A stretch of 64,000 nucleotides of DNA, taken from NCBI GenBank assembly GCA_017607445.1, contig JAEVHH010000007.1, positions 744,001-808,000 of the forward strand. The letters are read 5' to 3'. This document shows positions 11,958-22,224 of this stretch, in pieces. Position 1 is the stretch's first letter, and each line of letters begins with the position of its first letter. Made by a program: the position numbers and the translations under genes. The DNA comes from Histoplasma ohiense (Eukaryota; Ascomycota; Eurotiomycetes; Onygenales; Ajellomycetaceae). The notes beneath the pieces are model-generated. The model saw nothing but the letters and a program-made list of their open reading frames with translations, did no database searches and was not told where the DNA came from.

Positions 11958-13185
11958 ATGTCCCCGTCTCCCGCTCAAAGGGAGTTGAGGGTAACTTTTC
12001 TCGGACCACTGGCCTCATTCTCCCACCAGGTCAGAAAGCAACAAGCCAGTTTTGATATGAATTTTTCCAATCCAACTTTCACAAGCCTATTTCTACCCTG
12101 AGAGGTAAATTAACTAAGGAATTGAAACAATGTCGCATCAATAAAACAGGCAACTCTAGACCTCTTCCCCACCTCTCCAGCAAGAACAATCACTCTGCTC
12201 CCCAAACCCAGCTTCGCGGACGCCTTCGCCGCCATCCAATCCACGGAGGCAGATTACGCTGTCATCCCCTTTGAGAACTCCACAAACGGCTCCGTCGTGC
12301 AGACTCTTGACCTCCTGGCTGACCGCGATAGTCGATACAATGACATCGTCGTCTGCGGAGAGTACTATCTAACCGTCCACCACTGTCTGCTTATCCGTAC
12401 CGAGGACGCTGCTTCAGGTACATATATAATGCGCTCCCGTTCATCCCAAGATTCTACCAAGGGTCACCCTAATCGTACATGTATATACAGACATATCACA
12501 TCCTGAAACCATCTACCGTCGCATCTCAAGACTCTACACGCACCCCCAAGCATGGGGCCAATGCGAGGCTTTCCTCTCCAAATACTTCCGCGGCACAGAG
12601 AGACAAGACACTCCCTCAACTTCCAAAGCAGCAAGCATCGTCGCGAAAAGCGGTAGCAATACCCTGCCCGGTTACGGTGGTAGGGGTGGTGGTGCTGGTC
12701 AAGGCGAAAACGGCAACAACGGCGAAGGCATCTCAGCCGCAATCGCCAGCTCCCTCGCAGCTGCGCACCACAACCTATGCATCCTGGCCGCCAATATCGA
12801 AGACCGCGCCGATAATACGACGCGCTTCCTTGTCTTGCGGAATGGCCATAGTGAGAAGACGAAAGATGGCGAGCGGGATTTTTATCCCTCGTCCACCATA
12901 GCACCCACAAAAGTAAAATCCCTCATCTCCTTCATGATTGCCCATGAAACCCCCGGCGCCCTCGTCGACGCCCTCACGATCTTCCGCCGCCACGGCCTCA
13001 ACTTAACCAGCATCGTCTCGCGCCCAGGCCAGATTAGGCCCTGGCAGTACATCTTCTTTGTGGAGTGCGAGAGAGTGCGTGGCGTACATCAGGAGGATGT
13101 TGTTGAGAAGGCAATGGAGGAGTTGGAGGGGAAGACGAGCTGTTGTAGGGATCTGGGGAGTTGGGGAGATCGGTTGGGGAGGTGA
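11958..13185 (+). CDS. PHA2: Prephenate dehydratase (phenylalanine synthesis)
   Basis: Three exons (11958-12029, 12150-12417, 12491-13185) give 344 aa. Exon 1 encodes RVTFLGPLASFSHQ, the conserved GPxGSxSHQA-like start. The catalytic domain continues with YAVIPFENSTNGSVVQTLDL, HPQAWGQCEAFL, and the active-site motif NTTRFLVL with the Thr-Arg-Phe triad. A C-terminal ACT domain (about residues 250-325: SLISFMIAHETPGALVDAL, RHGLNLTSIVSRP) would sense phenylalanine. The enzyme turns prephenate into phenylpyruvate in the cytosol. A Gly/Asn-rich insertion (PGYGGRGGGAGQGENGNNGE) interrupts the catalytic domain before the conserved SAAIASSLAAAHHNL helix. The start is the first ATG in frame and leaves no presequence. 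Confidence 0.94.
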
Positions 13186-14020
13186 GAAAAGGAGGGGAGG
13201 AAGGGAAGAAAGGAGACGTGAGTGAAACGGATTCGTGTTTATAATATGAACGAGTGAACGATTGTTATGTATCTCTTTATGATAGATTGGTTCTTTTTCT
13301 TAATGTCTTTTTATATGGAAGACAACGTTACAACAATGTATTTGTCGGTGGTGATGTTTGATAATCACATCCCGCACGAGCGCATGTCTGATGAACCCAG
13401 AACGAACTAACCCCACCCCCCAAAAAATGGAAACCATGAAAATTGAAAACCCGAGCAACGCTCAGTTGTGGAGAGGCCTCCGTTTCCTTCGTCCCCCGAA
13501 GTATATAAGAATATATCATATCGCCTGTGTTCTTCAAAGCGAGTTGGAGGGGTTGGTTTCTCCAATCCAACCAGTCTATCGAATAAAACGAGTCATGTAA
13601 GACATAGTTGCGAAACAGAAAGTTCAGGAGTGAATAGATAAGTAGCGGGAGTAGCAGTGGAAATGATAATAGTAACCATAAGATATATAAAAACAGGTAA
13701 GCTAGAAAACTGATAATAATATTTTTTTTTGGCCTCTGCCCCTTCTTAAAGTTCTCTCGCCGGGCTGTATCCACAGGGTCTGTCTGTGCCAATCAACACA
13801 GAACTTTGCAGTAAGAGAAAAGAGCATGGTCATGTTATCGGCTATGCTAGGGAAAAGGTTTAAAAAGTCAGAGAAAAGATAAACGAACACGCCTTCCCCA
13901 CCGTTTCGGGACTCTTTTTGCTCAGTAATCCAGTCAGGCTTCGTGATTTAAAAGAAAAAGGATTCTTCTTCTCCTGTATAAGTAAGAAATTCGAAACCAG
14001 TTCTTTTTTTTCTATCCCTT
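13186..14020. other. 3' flanks of PHA2 and eRF1
   Basis: Convergent spacer. A minus-strand frame at 13328-13792 is rich in Leu/Phe because of T-rich sequence and resembles no family I know. I read it as the distal eRF1 3' UTR or noise. Confidence 0.45.
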
Positions 14021-14303
14021 TCAAGCGCTCATAGCTACATTACGGAGCTTGGATGGCCCTAAACAGAAAACAGGGAAGACGTTTAATTTAGATGTTCAAA
14101 AAGATAGGAAAATAATAAAGAGATGTCATACCTCTGAGAAGCTTCATACTAGATTGGGCAGACGGACCTAGGGCCCGTGTTGCGATTGTCTGGTAACTTT
14201 CTTGAACATCATTAGGAGCTGAGTTCAAAGGACGAGCCGTCAGAACATCCGCCAATGGGATTTCTGGGCGATCATCCTCGCTATCCGCGAGGTCGCAAAA
14301 CCG
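14021..14303 (-). other. In-frame 69-codon extension after the eRF1 stop, with a 3'-UTR intron
   Basis: Directly after the eRF1 TGA (14306-14304) the same frame stays open from 14303 to 14132. It crosses an intron (14131-14059, GTATGA donor, TTTAG acceptor) and ends at a TGA at 14023-14021. The 69 codons begin RFCDLADSEDDRPEIPLADV and end SKLRNVAMSA. The stop context is UGA CGG, a leaky type known from viral readthrough signals. An alternative acceptor (CAG at 14266-14264) would fuse exon 3 in frame to EIPLADVLTARP without readthrough. Seen: frame, stop context, splice signals. Inferred: that it is translated, or that the intron triggers decay. Confidence 0.55.
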
Positions 14304-15896
14304 TCAATCTGGGGAAATTAAGATATTGTTAGCATGGAGGTCGACTTCCTTTAATTAGAAGGAGGGTAAAAAGAAAAGGGAAAAAAGAGCGAGAGAAAGA
14401 AGTTATACCGTCGTAAAATTCGTCCTCGGATTCATAATCAGCCAACTGCTCGAAGTTGACTTTGTAGCGGAGAACAGCTCCGATACCACCAAAGCCCTTT
14501 ACAAACTGGTTTCCTTCGCTGGACCGGTCGGAAACAAACTCCAGGGCAGCACCAAAATCTTTGTAATGCTCGGCAAGCCATTCGAGGAACGGGCTCTGGT
14601 CGACGATTTCCATTTCCTGTCCGGTTTCCTTGTCCATAAACATCTCGCGGTTGGCCTCTTGGGCCTTGGTGGTGTGGAGAATAACCTCTGAGCCAGTGTT
14701 GGCCTTGAGAACCCATCGCGTAATGTCCAAGTTTTCGTAAACGATCAACGTTTCTGCTGCGCCTAGTTCTAAGGCTTTGAGAGTATCGTCCACACCGTAG
14801 CAGACTCTTCCGCTATCCTGGCTGATTTCCTCGAAATATTTACCGATGAGCTTCTTCTCCTGGATGAATTTGACGTTGCCAAGGGTCTCGGAGGCAAGTT
14901 CAATGGCTTGGTTGAAGCCATTCTCACCACCATAAGAAACATCAACAACCTTGATAACCTTCGATTGAAGGCGGTTATCAAACATGTCGGACTGGTTGAG
15001 GTCGTTCTTGAAATCAGCGGATCCGGCAAGGATGATACCGGCAACGTTGACTTTGTCGTTGGTGATGAAATTCTGCACTGCCAATTCGGCAACCTTGCGG
15101 ACATAGTTGTGGCGCTTTTCTTCTCGAAGACGGGCGAAACGCAGAGCTGACTGACCACCACGGCCATGCTTCTTAGGCAGATCGACGGAGAACTTGTGGA
15201 CGACGTCTCTTGTGTTTCCGCTTAGGGTTCCAAAAAGAGCACCGTTCCCATCCATGATAATGAATCCGAACTTCTGGTCAGACTCGAGTAGTTCGCTGAG
15301 GGCTTCGGTATGAAATTTATTATCGCAAAGGTAGAGTGACGTATTGATGGGCTTGAAAGGCTCAAAATCGATGTTGATTTTCCGTTCCTTTCCTTCAGAG
15401 GTGATGATTTCACCACAGTAGATAACAAGTCCATTTGGAGGAACTTTAGTGTATAGCTTGAGGCGCTGTTGCGTCGAGGTGATGGCCGACAGGACGGAGA
15501 GACGGTTAACTCGAGATTTGATGTTGGAAGCAGTGCCCTGTGACGCGAATTAAAGATTAATATGCAATTCTTAACTTGCGCCGCTGGCAAAAATCAAGAT
15601 AATGGTCGCCTCTGTGGAGAAGTAACACATACAAATTCTTCCGCCAACATCTTGGCTGCTCGTGAAACCTGATCCTTAGGCGCTATTAGGCAGGAAAAAG
15701 TGAGTCAGTCCGAGGGTGGAAATAGTCGGGCAAAGCCTCACGTGGGTAGGGTTGTAGATTAGAACTGAGGCTTACGGATAATCAACGAGATCATGGACGT
15801 TCCATTTCCACGAGCTGCCTCGAGACGCTTGATCAGCTTTTTGACCTTCCATATCTCGATGTTCTTCTCCGCGTCGTTCGCCTGAGCCGCGCTCAT
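14304..15896 (-). CDS. SUP45: Eukaryotic peptide chain release factor eRF1
   Basis: Four exons on the minus strand (15896-15776, 15682-15633, 15537-14409, 14308-14304) give 434 aa, the normal eRF1 length. Stop-recognition residues NIKS (about 62-65) and YLCDNKF lie in the N domain. The peptidyl-hydrolysis loop GRGGQ has GGQ at about 184-186. The C domain, which binds eRF3, ends EDEFYDD. The last exon is only 5 nt: two bases completing the final Asp codon, then TGA. eRF1 reads all three stop codons in the ribosomal A site and releases the chain. Retaining the last intron would replace the final Asp with a short hydrophobic tail ending at 14329. A continuous frame and a further intron after the stop suggest post-transcriptional control. 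Confidence 0.97.
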
Positions 15897-16947
15897 AATG
15901 GGCGACCTTGGATGTGCGAACGGGGGGGTACGACTGATATAAAGAGCACGCTGAGCGCATGGGCTGATTAGCAGCTATTTTGAGGATGGATAGACGACGT
16001 ATATAGAGTGGGTAATGAGGGCAGAAGAACTCACCTCTGAGCTGGTCGACTTGTCTTGGTGGGCGGAGGTTGAACAATTTTCTGCAGACGATTGTGGGGG
16101 AACGAGGTTGGCTGGCGGGTGATGACATAAGCAGGCTTCTCCGCAGCCACGTCAAACATTCCGCCGACGACGGATTGGAGATTTACAATGTTATTTGTTC
16201 GATGGCAGGCTGAGTTGGCTTCTGAGGGGAGGTATGTTTCTCATGACCCATGTCCGTCTTTGAGTGTGGCTCATTATGTTTTCCAAAATGGAAAAGTTCC
16301 TCTATTTTAACCCATCACATTATCCCATGGGAGAAATTAAAAGAAATGAAATCCGCCTAGGAATTTCCTCAGCGAATAACTTACGAAATAGTTAGTTAAC
16401 TAGTTAGTGCTTGGATATTGCCTAATCTTCGGACAATTGCTAAACTACCATAGTACGCCTCTCTTCGTTCGTTGGTTTCACGACAGTCGTCCAAGGATAA
16501 TCAACCCGCCTGGCAACCATCATTCAATCAACGAATACGGGAAATATGTGAATACATTCAATTCAGGCTCTTAAACACGTATAAATAGACGCACATTCCT
16601 CCCTAACAAGCTAAATCGCCCGTCTAATGCGGCGATCAAAAGTATAAAGTAATGGATCGTCATGAAGAGGTTGAAGGAATACGAGTTTTATCCCAAACGG
16701 AGTTAGCTGCAAGACCCAACTGCTGGGTCTGAAAAGTATATAAACTTGGAGACTCAGGACCGAGCTGCAAAAGGAGACACATTCAAAGAAGCAAGTCCAA
16801 GATTTAAATGATCACAAAAGCCATAGAAAGCAAACTCATCATCAAAACATCTTTCAGAAAAGTCTACAAATACACAACCCATCCTCCGTCCATCCTCCTC
16901 CCTCTACTTCTCTGCCTCCTTTCCCCCTCAACATACACATCCACCCG
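15897..16947. promoter_or_regulatory. Divergent upstream region eRF1 / YbjQ-family gene
   Basis: About 1.05 kb between divergent starts. Near the YbjQ side is a perfect inverted repeat AGACCCA-ACTGC-TGGGTCT (16712-16730), followed 6 bp later by TATATAA (16737-16743). Near the eRF1 side a frame at 15897-16155 is probably 5' UTR. No gene is supported. Confidence 0.5.
16712..16730. promoter_or_regulatory. Perfect 7-bp inverted repeat next to a TATA-like box
   Basis: AGACCCA and TGGGTCT are separated by 5 bases, followed by TATATAA at 16737-16743 and by the YbjQ-family start at 16948. It could be a dimeric factor site. No known factor is assigned. Confidence 0.35.
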
Positions 16948-17364
16948 ATGACATCAGCCTCTCATCCACAAAAGTCCACCATGGCCCCCCAAGACAGTCT
17001 GCAGGGCCTGGATGTCCACGGTGCCTTCAGTGACACTGATGGCGTGATCACCACAACCATGAACGACCTCCCGGGCTACCGCGTAACTCGGGTCCTGGGC
17101 GCCGTCTACGGACTCACCGTGCAATCGCGCAACCTGGCCGCAGGACTGGGCATGGTGCTCAAATCCATCGGTGGTGGGGAATTGGGCATGTTCACAACAA
17201 TGCTGTACCGCGCGCGCAACGAGGCCGTGTCGCGCATGGTGGGCGAGTGTTTGCAGAAGGGCGGGAATGCGATTATCGCGCTCCGATTTGATACGAGTGA
17301 TCTGGGAGGGTTTGCGCAGGTGTGTTCGTATGGGACGGCGGTTGTTGTTGAGAGGATTGAGTAG
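16948..17364 (+). CDS. YbjQ/UPF0145 (DUF74) family protein
   Basis: Single-exon frame of 138 aa. The YbjQ fold covers nearly all of it: VITTTMNDLPGYRVTRVLGA, VYGLTVQSRNLAAGLGMVLK, the Gly-rich SIGGGELGMFTTML, and RMVGECLQKGGNAIIALRFD. A second in-frame ATG at 16981 (MAPQDSLQG) could be the true start. The first eleven residues are not conserved in the family as I know it. YbjQ proteins form pentameric rings in bacteria with no settled biochemical role. Fungal members are uncharacterised. The ORF lacks introns and is GC-richer than its flanks, which is compatible with an old bacterial origin, but that is only inference. Confidence 0.85.
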   Translation: MTSASHPQKSTMAPQDSLQGLDVHGAFSDTDGVITTTMNDLPGYRVTRVLGAVYGLTVQSRNLAAGLGMVLKSIGGGELGMFTTMLYRARNEAVSRMVGECLQKGGNAIIALRFDTSDLGGFAQVCSYGTAVVVERIE

Positions 17365-18382
17365 GGCTGGGTTGATGGTCTAGGTTCAGCGGGATAGCGG
17401 AGGGCAGTTTTTCGGGAGTATTTCTATTTCTCCTTGTTTTTTTTTTTTTTTTTTCTTCCTTTTGGTTAATTCTTGGGTACATCTGGACAACATCCACAGC
17501 ACATTCACTGGAATCTAGATAGTTTCTGGCTCCACATTTGTCGTCTCAACTCTCGAGCCCGCGATGCATGCAGCCAGACAATGACGTATTGTTGCTTCGC
17601 TGCGTCTTGGCGGAGAGGAACTAGGATTGTATATTTTTTTCTGGCCGATGTCAACCGATTTCGCACGGGCGGATTACTAGTATCAATCAACACAGAAAAG
17701 AAGAGAGGTATAACTAGATAAATATTTCTCAGTTGGATATATATATAATCGAATGTGCCTGAACTCTACACTGTAGTCATCGCCATCCATTGTCTGTTAG
17801 TCTGCGATCAGTTCTATTCTACTAGGAAGCCTACTCAACTCCGCAATGTTGAGATAGGTTCAAAAGACAAATAGCGCGTCAATCGAGATATTCTATCAAT
17901 TACACTCTCTGTATTTTCCAGCTCTAGCCGAAAAAGAAAGCAGTATAAAAAAAATTTTCCCCTGTTTGTTGTTGCCACCAACATGTTCGCGCGATTATAT
18001 CCCTTGAATTAAAAGTTAGGGCAGATTTAGTTTGCCGAATAAATATTCCTTCGTCTTCACCGGCTTGTGAGGAGACCTTGCCACCATCTTTAAATACAGA
18101 AACACTGTTCCTTCAAGGACTGTGTTTTGTTTCCTTTGTTGATAGTTACCTGTCCCGGACGATCTTGCCTTGACAAGTCTCTGTTTCGGCAAAGTTTATT
18201 TCGTCTGTCTTCTCTCTTTTCCTCCTCGTTGCCAGATACCCAAGATATCCCGCGTCGTTATTTCATCGTGTAGCCTGCGCATGTTTTCGCAATATCCTAT
18301 AAACAGCTGCAGGTGACAGAGCAGCACAGCACGGCACAGTCCTGGCCTGGCCTGGCCTGTCGCGTCCAGTCCAAGTTCAACC
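17365..18382. other. Intergenic spacer and AVT promoter
   Basis: About 1 kb between two plus-strand genes, holding T-rich tracts (17440-17455), an AT-rich 17720-17750 segment, and GGCCT tandem units just before the transporter start. No gene is supported. Confidence 0.5.
18341..18359. repeat. (CCTGG)n short tandem repeat before transporter start
   Basis: Nearly four CCTGG/GGCCT units in the presumed 5' UTR, 24 nt upstream of the ATG at 18383. Confidence 0.7.
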
Positions 18383-20767
18383 ATGGCAGACCGCGGCTCT
18401 TCCTCACACCCGTGCTCCCAACCATCTCCATCCGCCTCTTCGACTCCTAGAAACATCCTACAACATGAAGCTAATGACAATGATTTACGAAGACGATGGT
18501 ATATATTTTAATTCTCTTGTCTCTCCATATTACATAGCATATCCTCCTATATTGAAAAAGCTTTGATATATTCCCCTACTAACTACGTTTTTAGGGCGGC
18601 GGAGATATCCACAAGGAATTATCCAGTTACCGGCGCGCCTAATAGCTTGGATAATTTTGCCCGTTCGTGGCAGCGGGCAGCTTATTTTCCAGAAGTCGCT
18701 CCTCGTAGATCCTCGTTCGTCCTCGCGTTGCCAGGTGATGAGGAACATGGCCCTGATGCATCCGTAGATGACACCACTGCCCTTCTGCGCCAACGCTCGG
18801 CGCCTGTTGAACGAATATCAGAGCTCCCTTTTGGCGAGGCTGATTATTGGCCCAACTATGGGACCAGGCAGGGAACTACCTACGGACGACCGCTCACGGA
18901 TGGCGAGTTCGATGAATCTACCCGCACTACCCCGCTTCTGGGACGAAGTTACGAGGAGTCGTATTTAACGACAGTTTCTTCCAGAATTAGCGAGTCTGCC
19001 AGACTAAACGCTGCACAGCTTCATAGAGAACACCAACTCCTCAAAGCAGGTGCGGTTGTGGCAGCGGAACCCGATGATGAACGCGAACCATTCGTCGTCA
19101 AGCGCATTCAACACGAGGACGGTTCCAAGGAAACCATCATTGTTGGCCAATCCACCGTACCCCAGACAATTTTCAACTCCATCAACGTCCTTATCGGAAT
19201 TGGCCTGCTTAGTTTACCACTAGGCCTCATGTATGCGGGTTGGTTCATCGGCATCTCGCTCCTCATCTTTTCGGCAGTATCTACCACGTACACGGCCAAA
19301 ATCCTTGCCAAATGCATGGATGCCGATCCCACCCTCGTTACATATGCTGACCTGGCGTATATCAGCTTTGGCCCTCATGCACGTATCGTCACCAGCTTAC
19401 TCTTCTGCTTGGAGCTGATGGGTGCATGTGTTGCTTTGGTCGTTTTATTTGCTGATAGCGTTGATGCGTTGTTTCCGGGGCTAGGCGCCCTGCGGTGGAA
19501 ATTGATATGTGGTGCAATCTTAATTCCAATGAACTTCGTGCCGCTGCGGCTGCTAAGCTTGTCGAGTATTTTAGGGATTTTGTGTTGTACTTCCAGTAAG
19601 TTTTATCGAGAGACGCCGTAAACCCCCACCCCTCGTAAGTATAACTTTTGGATTAGCGCTAAAGAACTAACAAAATAAAAGTTGTTCTGATCATTTTTAT
19701 TGATGGCATTATCAAAACGGAGTCACCGGGCTCCCTTCGTGATCCTGCACGGACATCACTTCTCCCTGACAACTGGAGCGCTGTTCCACTTTCATTTGGA
19801 TTAATTATGTGTAAGTATAAGTCTTGCCAACTCTCTGGCTTTGGGTAATTCCTGGATCTGTTGCGCTAAACATGCCATATTCGTTCAGCTCCTTGGGGCG
19901 GCCACAGCGTCTTCCCAAATATTTATAAAGACATGAGACACCCACATAAGTACGGCGAGAGTCTCTGGATAACCTACATCTTCACAGTTAGTGGACTGCC
20001 CACCAACTACCTCCTTCTCCTTCTCGTTCTACTGTTTCAATAATATCGAAATTATGCTAAAACGGTTTAACTCGATATAGTTTTTGCTAGACCTTGCTAT
20101 GGCCGTGGCCGGCTGGCTCATGTTTGGTCCAGATGTCAGAGACGAAATCACATCCAACATTCTCCTAACGGCCGGATATCCCAACTGGTTATCAGTTTGC
20201 ATCGTCGCATTCATCGCAGTCATCCCGTTGACCAAAGTACCTCTCAGGTAACAAAATATATCCTCCTATTCACCACCCACAGCCCCCTGTGCCCACCCCC
20301 CTTTTTTTTTTAATTTTTGAACTGGCCAAACAGCAAGTCAAATTAACCACAATTCGTACGCCAGCTGCCGCCCCCTAGTTAGCACAGTCGAATCCCTCTG
20401 TGGTCTCCACCCACCCCCGCCAAATCCCAATTGCAAAAACAAGCCAAGGAACACGAGTAAGCAAGGTCCGAGTGCCCTCCTCCGTAAAACCGTTCAATTC
20501 ACAGCTCGCATCGTCACAATCTGCATAATCACCTTCATTGCCATCGTCTTCCCGTACTTCGACCGCATCATGGCGCTCATCGGCGCAAGTCTCTGTATTA
20601 CGATCTGCATCATCTTGCCTCTTGCATTTTATTTGAAGATCTTCGGGAGGAGTATTCTGTTTTGGGAAAGGGTTGTGGATTGGGTGTTGTTAGGCGTTGG
20701 TTCGGTTATGGCTGTTGTGGGCACAGCGTGGGCGTTTATCCCCAAGGATAATCTTGGGTTGAGATGA
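18383..20767 (+). CDS. Vacuolar amino-acid transporter, AVT3/AVT4-like (AAAP family)
   Basis: Six exons (18383-18498, 18595-19595, 19682-19810, 19889-19986, 20081-20247, 20365-20767) give 637 aa. The long hydrophilic N-terminus (about 220 residues, with DDTTALLRQRSA and TTPLLGRSYEES) is typical of fungal AVT3/AVT4 proteins. The first transmembrane core begins TVPQTIFNSINVLIGIGLLS, the AAAP signature. Later segments include SPWGGHSVFPNIYKDMRHPH and FPYFDRIMALIGASLCITIC. The protein should span the vacuolar membrane about 10-11 times and export neutral amino acids. The start lies in a separate first exon whose last codon (Trp) is split by the intron. The branch site CTAAC before the second exon is clear. 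AVT3 versus AVT4 cannot be separated. Confidence 0.9.
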
Positions 20768-21189
20768 GGTTTGGTAGGGGTGGTTTATCCATGGGGAGTG
20801 TATGTTGCTGGGGATGCGAAGCGAGGTTTAGCGATGTTGGTGAGGGGTTTTGTATGTATAACGTAATTTCGTTCTTTTTATGAGGAGTTTGTTCGGTTTA
20901 CTTGGTGAATTATGATGATGATATTGACGACGATGGTCCTAATGAGAGACGGGTGGACAATAAAAAGTTTTGGGTTTGTTATAATTTATGCTAATTTATT
21001 ATCATGAAATGTTTCTTGATAGCGACTATCACTCAAGGTTGTACTATATAAGTTATAAATATTTATATAAGGTACGAATAGATATCAGAAATCCTCCCAT
21101 GAACCGACCATGTACAAATTTTTCTAAATAATAATATACTTTATATTGACGTATACATTACATGTTTCACCACCATTGTCGCAACAAAC
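20768..21189. other. Convergent 3' spacer AVT/BMT2
   Basis: About 420 bases of AT-rich 3' sequence between convergent stops. No coding region or RNA gene seen. Confidence 0.6.
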
Positions 21190-22224
21190 CTAATCCAGAG
21201 TAACAGTAAAATTATTCCTATTCCCACCGGGGTTCAGAATCTCTTTTTTAAAAACAGAAGCCCTAGGAACACCATCGACACTGTACTTCCAAAGGTAATA
21301 CACAAGCTTCAACGTCACCTTCCTCTGCACCATTTCATACCCCAGGCTTGACATGAGGGCCCGCAACCGCTCCTCAGTAAAATACCTGGAATTGAGGACA
21401 CATGCTGCCGGCAAAACGAGAAATAGAGATGGCAAATGTGCGCTATTATTAGATTGTCCACCTGGCGCATTTTCTGATGCTGCATCTCCTGTCGTCGCAA
21501 TATGCGGCGGCGGGGGCGTCAAAAACGCCGTTGTCCGCTTCAGCATCTGCCCCCTGCTCGCTGAATTCGAGACATAATTCAACACCAGTGATAGGCTGAT
21601 GATATGGAACTTTTCCTCGTCGCACGTGGGCAATGGCCGCTCCATGAAATCCTGCTGTAGGATGCCCTTCTCCTGCGAGTGGAGGTCAATGCGGGTGACA
21701 TCCAGCAAGCCAACGCGGGAGCAGGTGTTTGAGGTGCTTAGCGCGCCAACTTCGAGTAACCGTAGTGGCAGTGGCCGTCGCGGCTTCTCTTCTCCCTTTT
21801 CAACTTTTGGGTCACCTTTTCCATCGCCAGTACCACTAGCACCACTAGCACCACCACCCTGATTCTGCGGCTTCCGCCGCTGCAGGTTCAGCTCTTCAAA
21901 CACAGGCGCCAACCACTCCACAAGTACCTTGCTGGAATCACCACCCCGCTCCTTCGACTGACCCTTCTTGCTCGCTAGCTGGTAACTCTCGAGTCCGCCA
22001 TGGGCAGCAATTTGCCTATCCAAGTCCCGCACAAGAGCTTCGTTGTTCTCTGCCACAGCGCGGGCGCGGGCTTTGTGGAGTTGGTGGTGAGCCCGAATCA
22101 GGGTGCGTGTTGCTTTAGCTGAAAGGGACGCGGCGGGTTTTCTGATGGCGGTTGGTGGGCGGCCATGGGAGATGGAGCCGGGTGTTCTTCTAGATTTGGT
22201 CTTGCTGTGGCTCGTCTTTGTCAT
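21190..22224 (-). CDS. BMT2: 25S rRNA (adenine-N1) methyltransferase BMT2-like
   Basis: Single exon of 344 aa on the minus strand. The basic N-terminus MTKTSHSKTKSRRTPG is a likely nucleolar signal. The SAM-binding core starts LRLLEVGALSTSNTCSRVG and continues with VTRIDLHSQEKGILQQDFME, FHIISLSLVLNYVSN and LFLVLPAACVLNSRYFTEER, which are family hallmarks. A low-complexity Gly/Glu/Lys-rich linker lies at about residues 115-150. The yeast enzyme methylates an adenine at N1 in 25S rRNA. The gene is divergent from uL23 with 345 bp between starts, so the two probably share regulatory sequence. Confidence 0.92.
   Translation of the reverse strand: MTKTSHSKTKSRRTPGSISHGRPPTAIRKPAASLSAKATRTLIRAHHQLHKARARAVAENNEALVRDLDRQIAAHGGLESYQLASKKGQSKERGGDSSKVLVEWLAPVFEELNLQRRKPQNQGGGASGASGTGDGKGDPKVEKGEEKPRRPLPLRLLEVGALSTSNTCSRVGLLDVTRIDLHSQEKGILQQDFMERPLPTCDEEKFHIISLSLVLNYVSNSASRGQMLKRTTAFLTPPPPHIATTGDAASENAPGGQSNNSAHLPSLFLVLPAACVLNSRYFTEERLRALMSSLGYEMVQRKVTLKLVYYLWKYSVDGVPRASVFKKEILNPGGNRNNFTVTLD

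Noticed and set aside
13328..13792. Minus-strand 154-codon hydrophobic frame
   Set aside because: Leu/Phe-rich because of T-rich sequence; resembles no family and lies in the probable eRF1 3' UTR.
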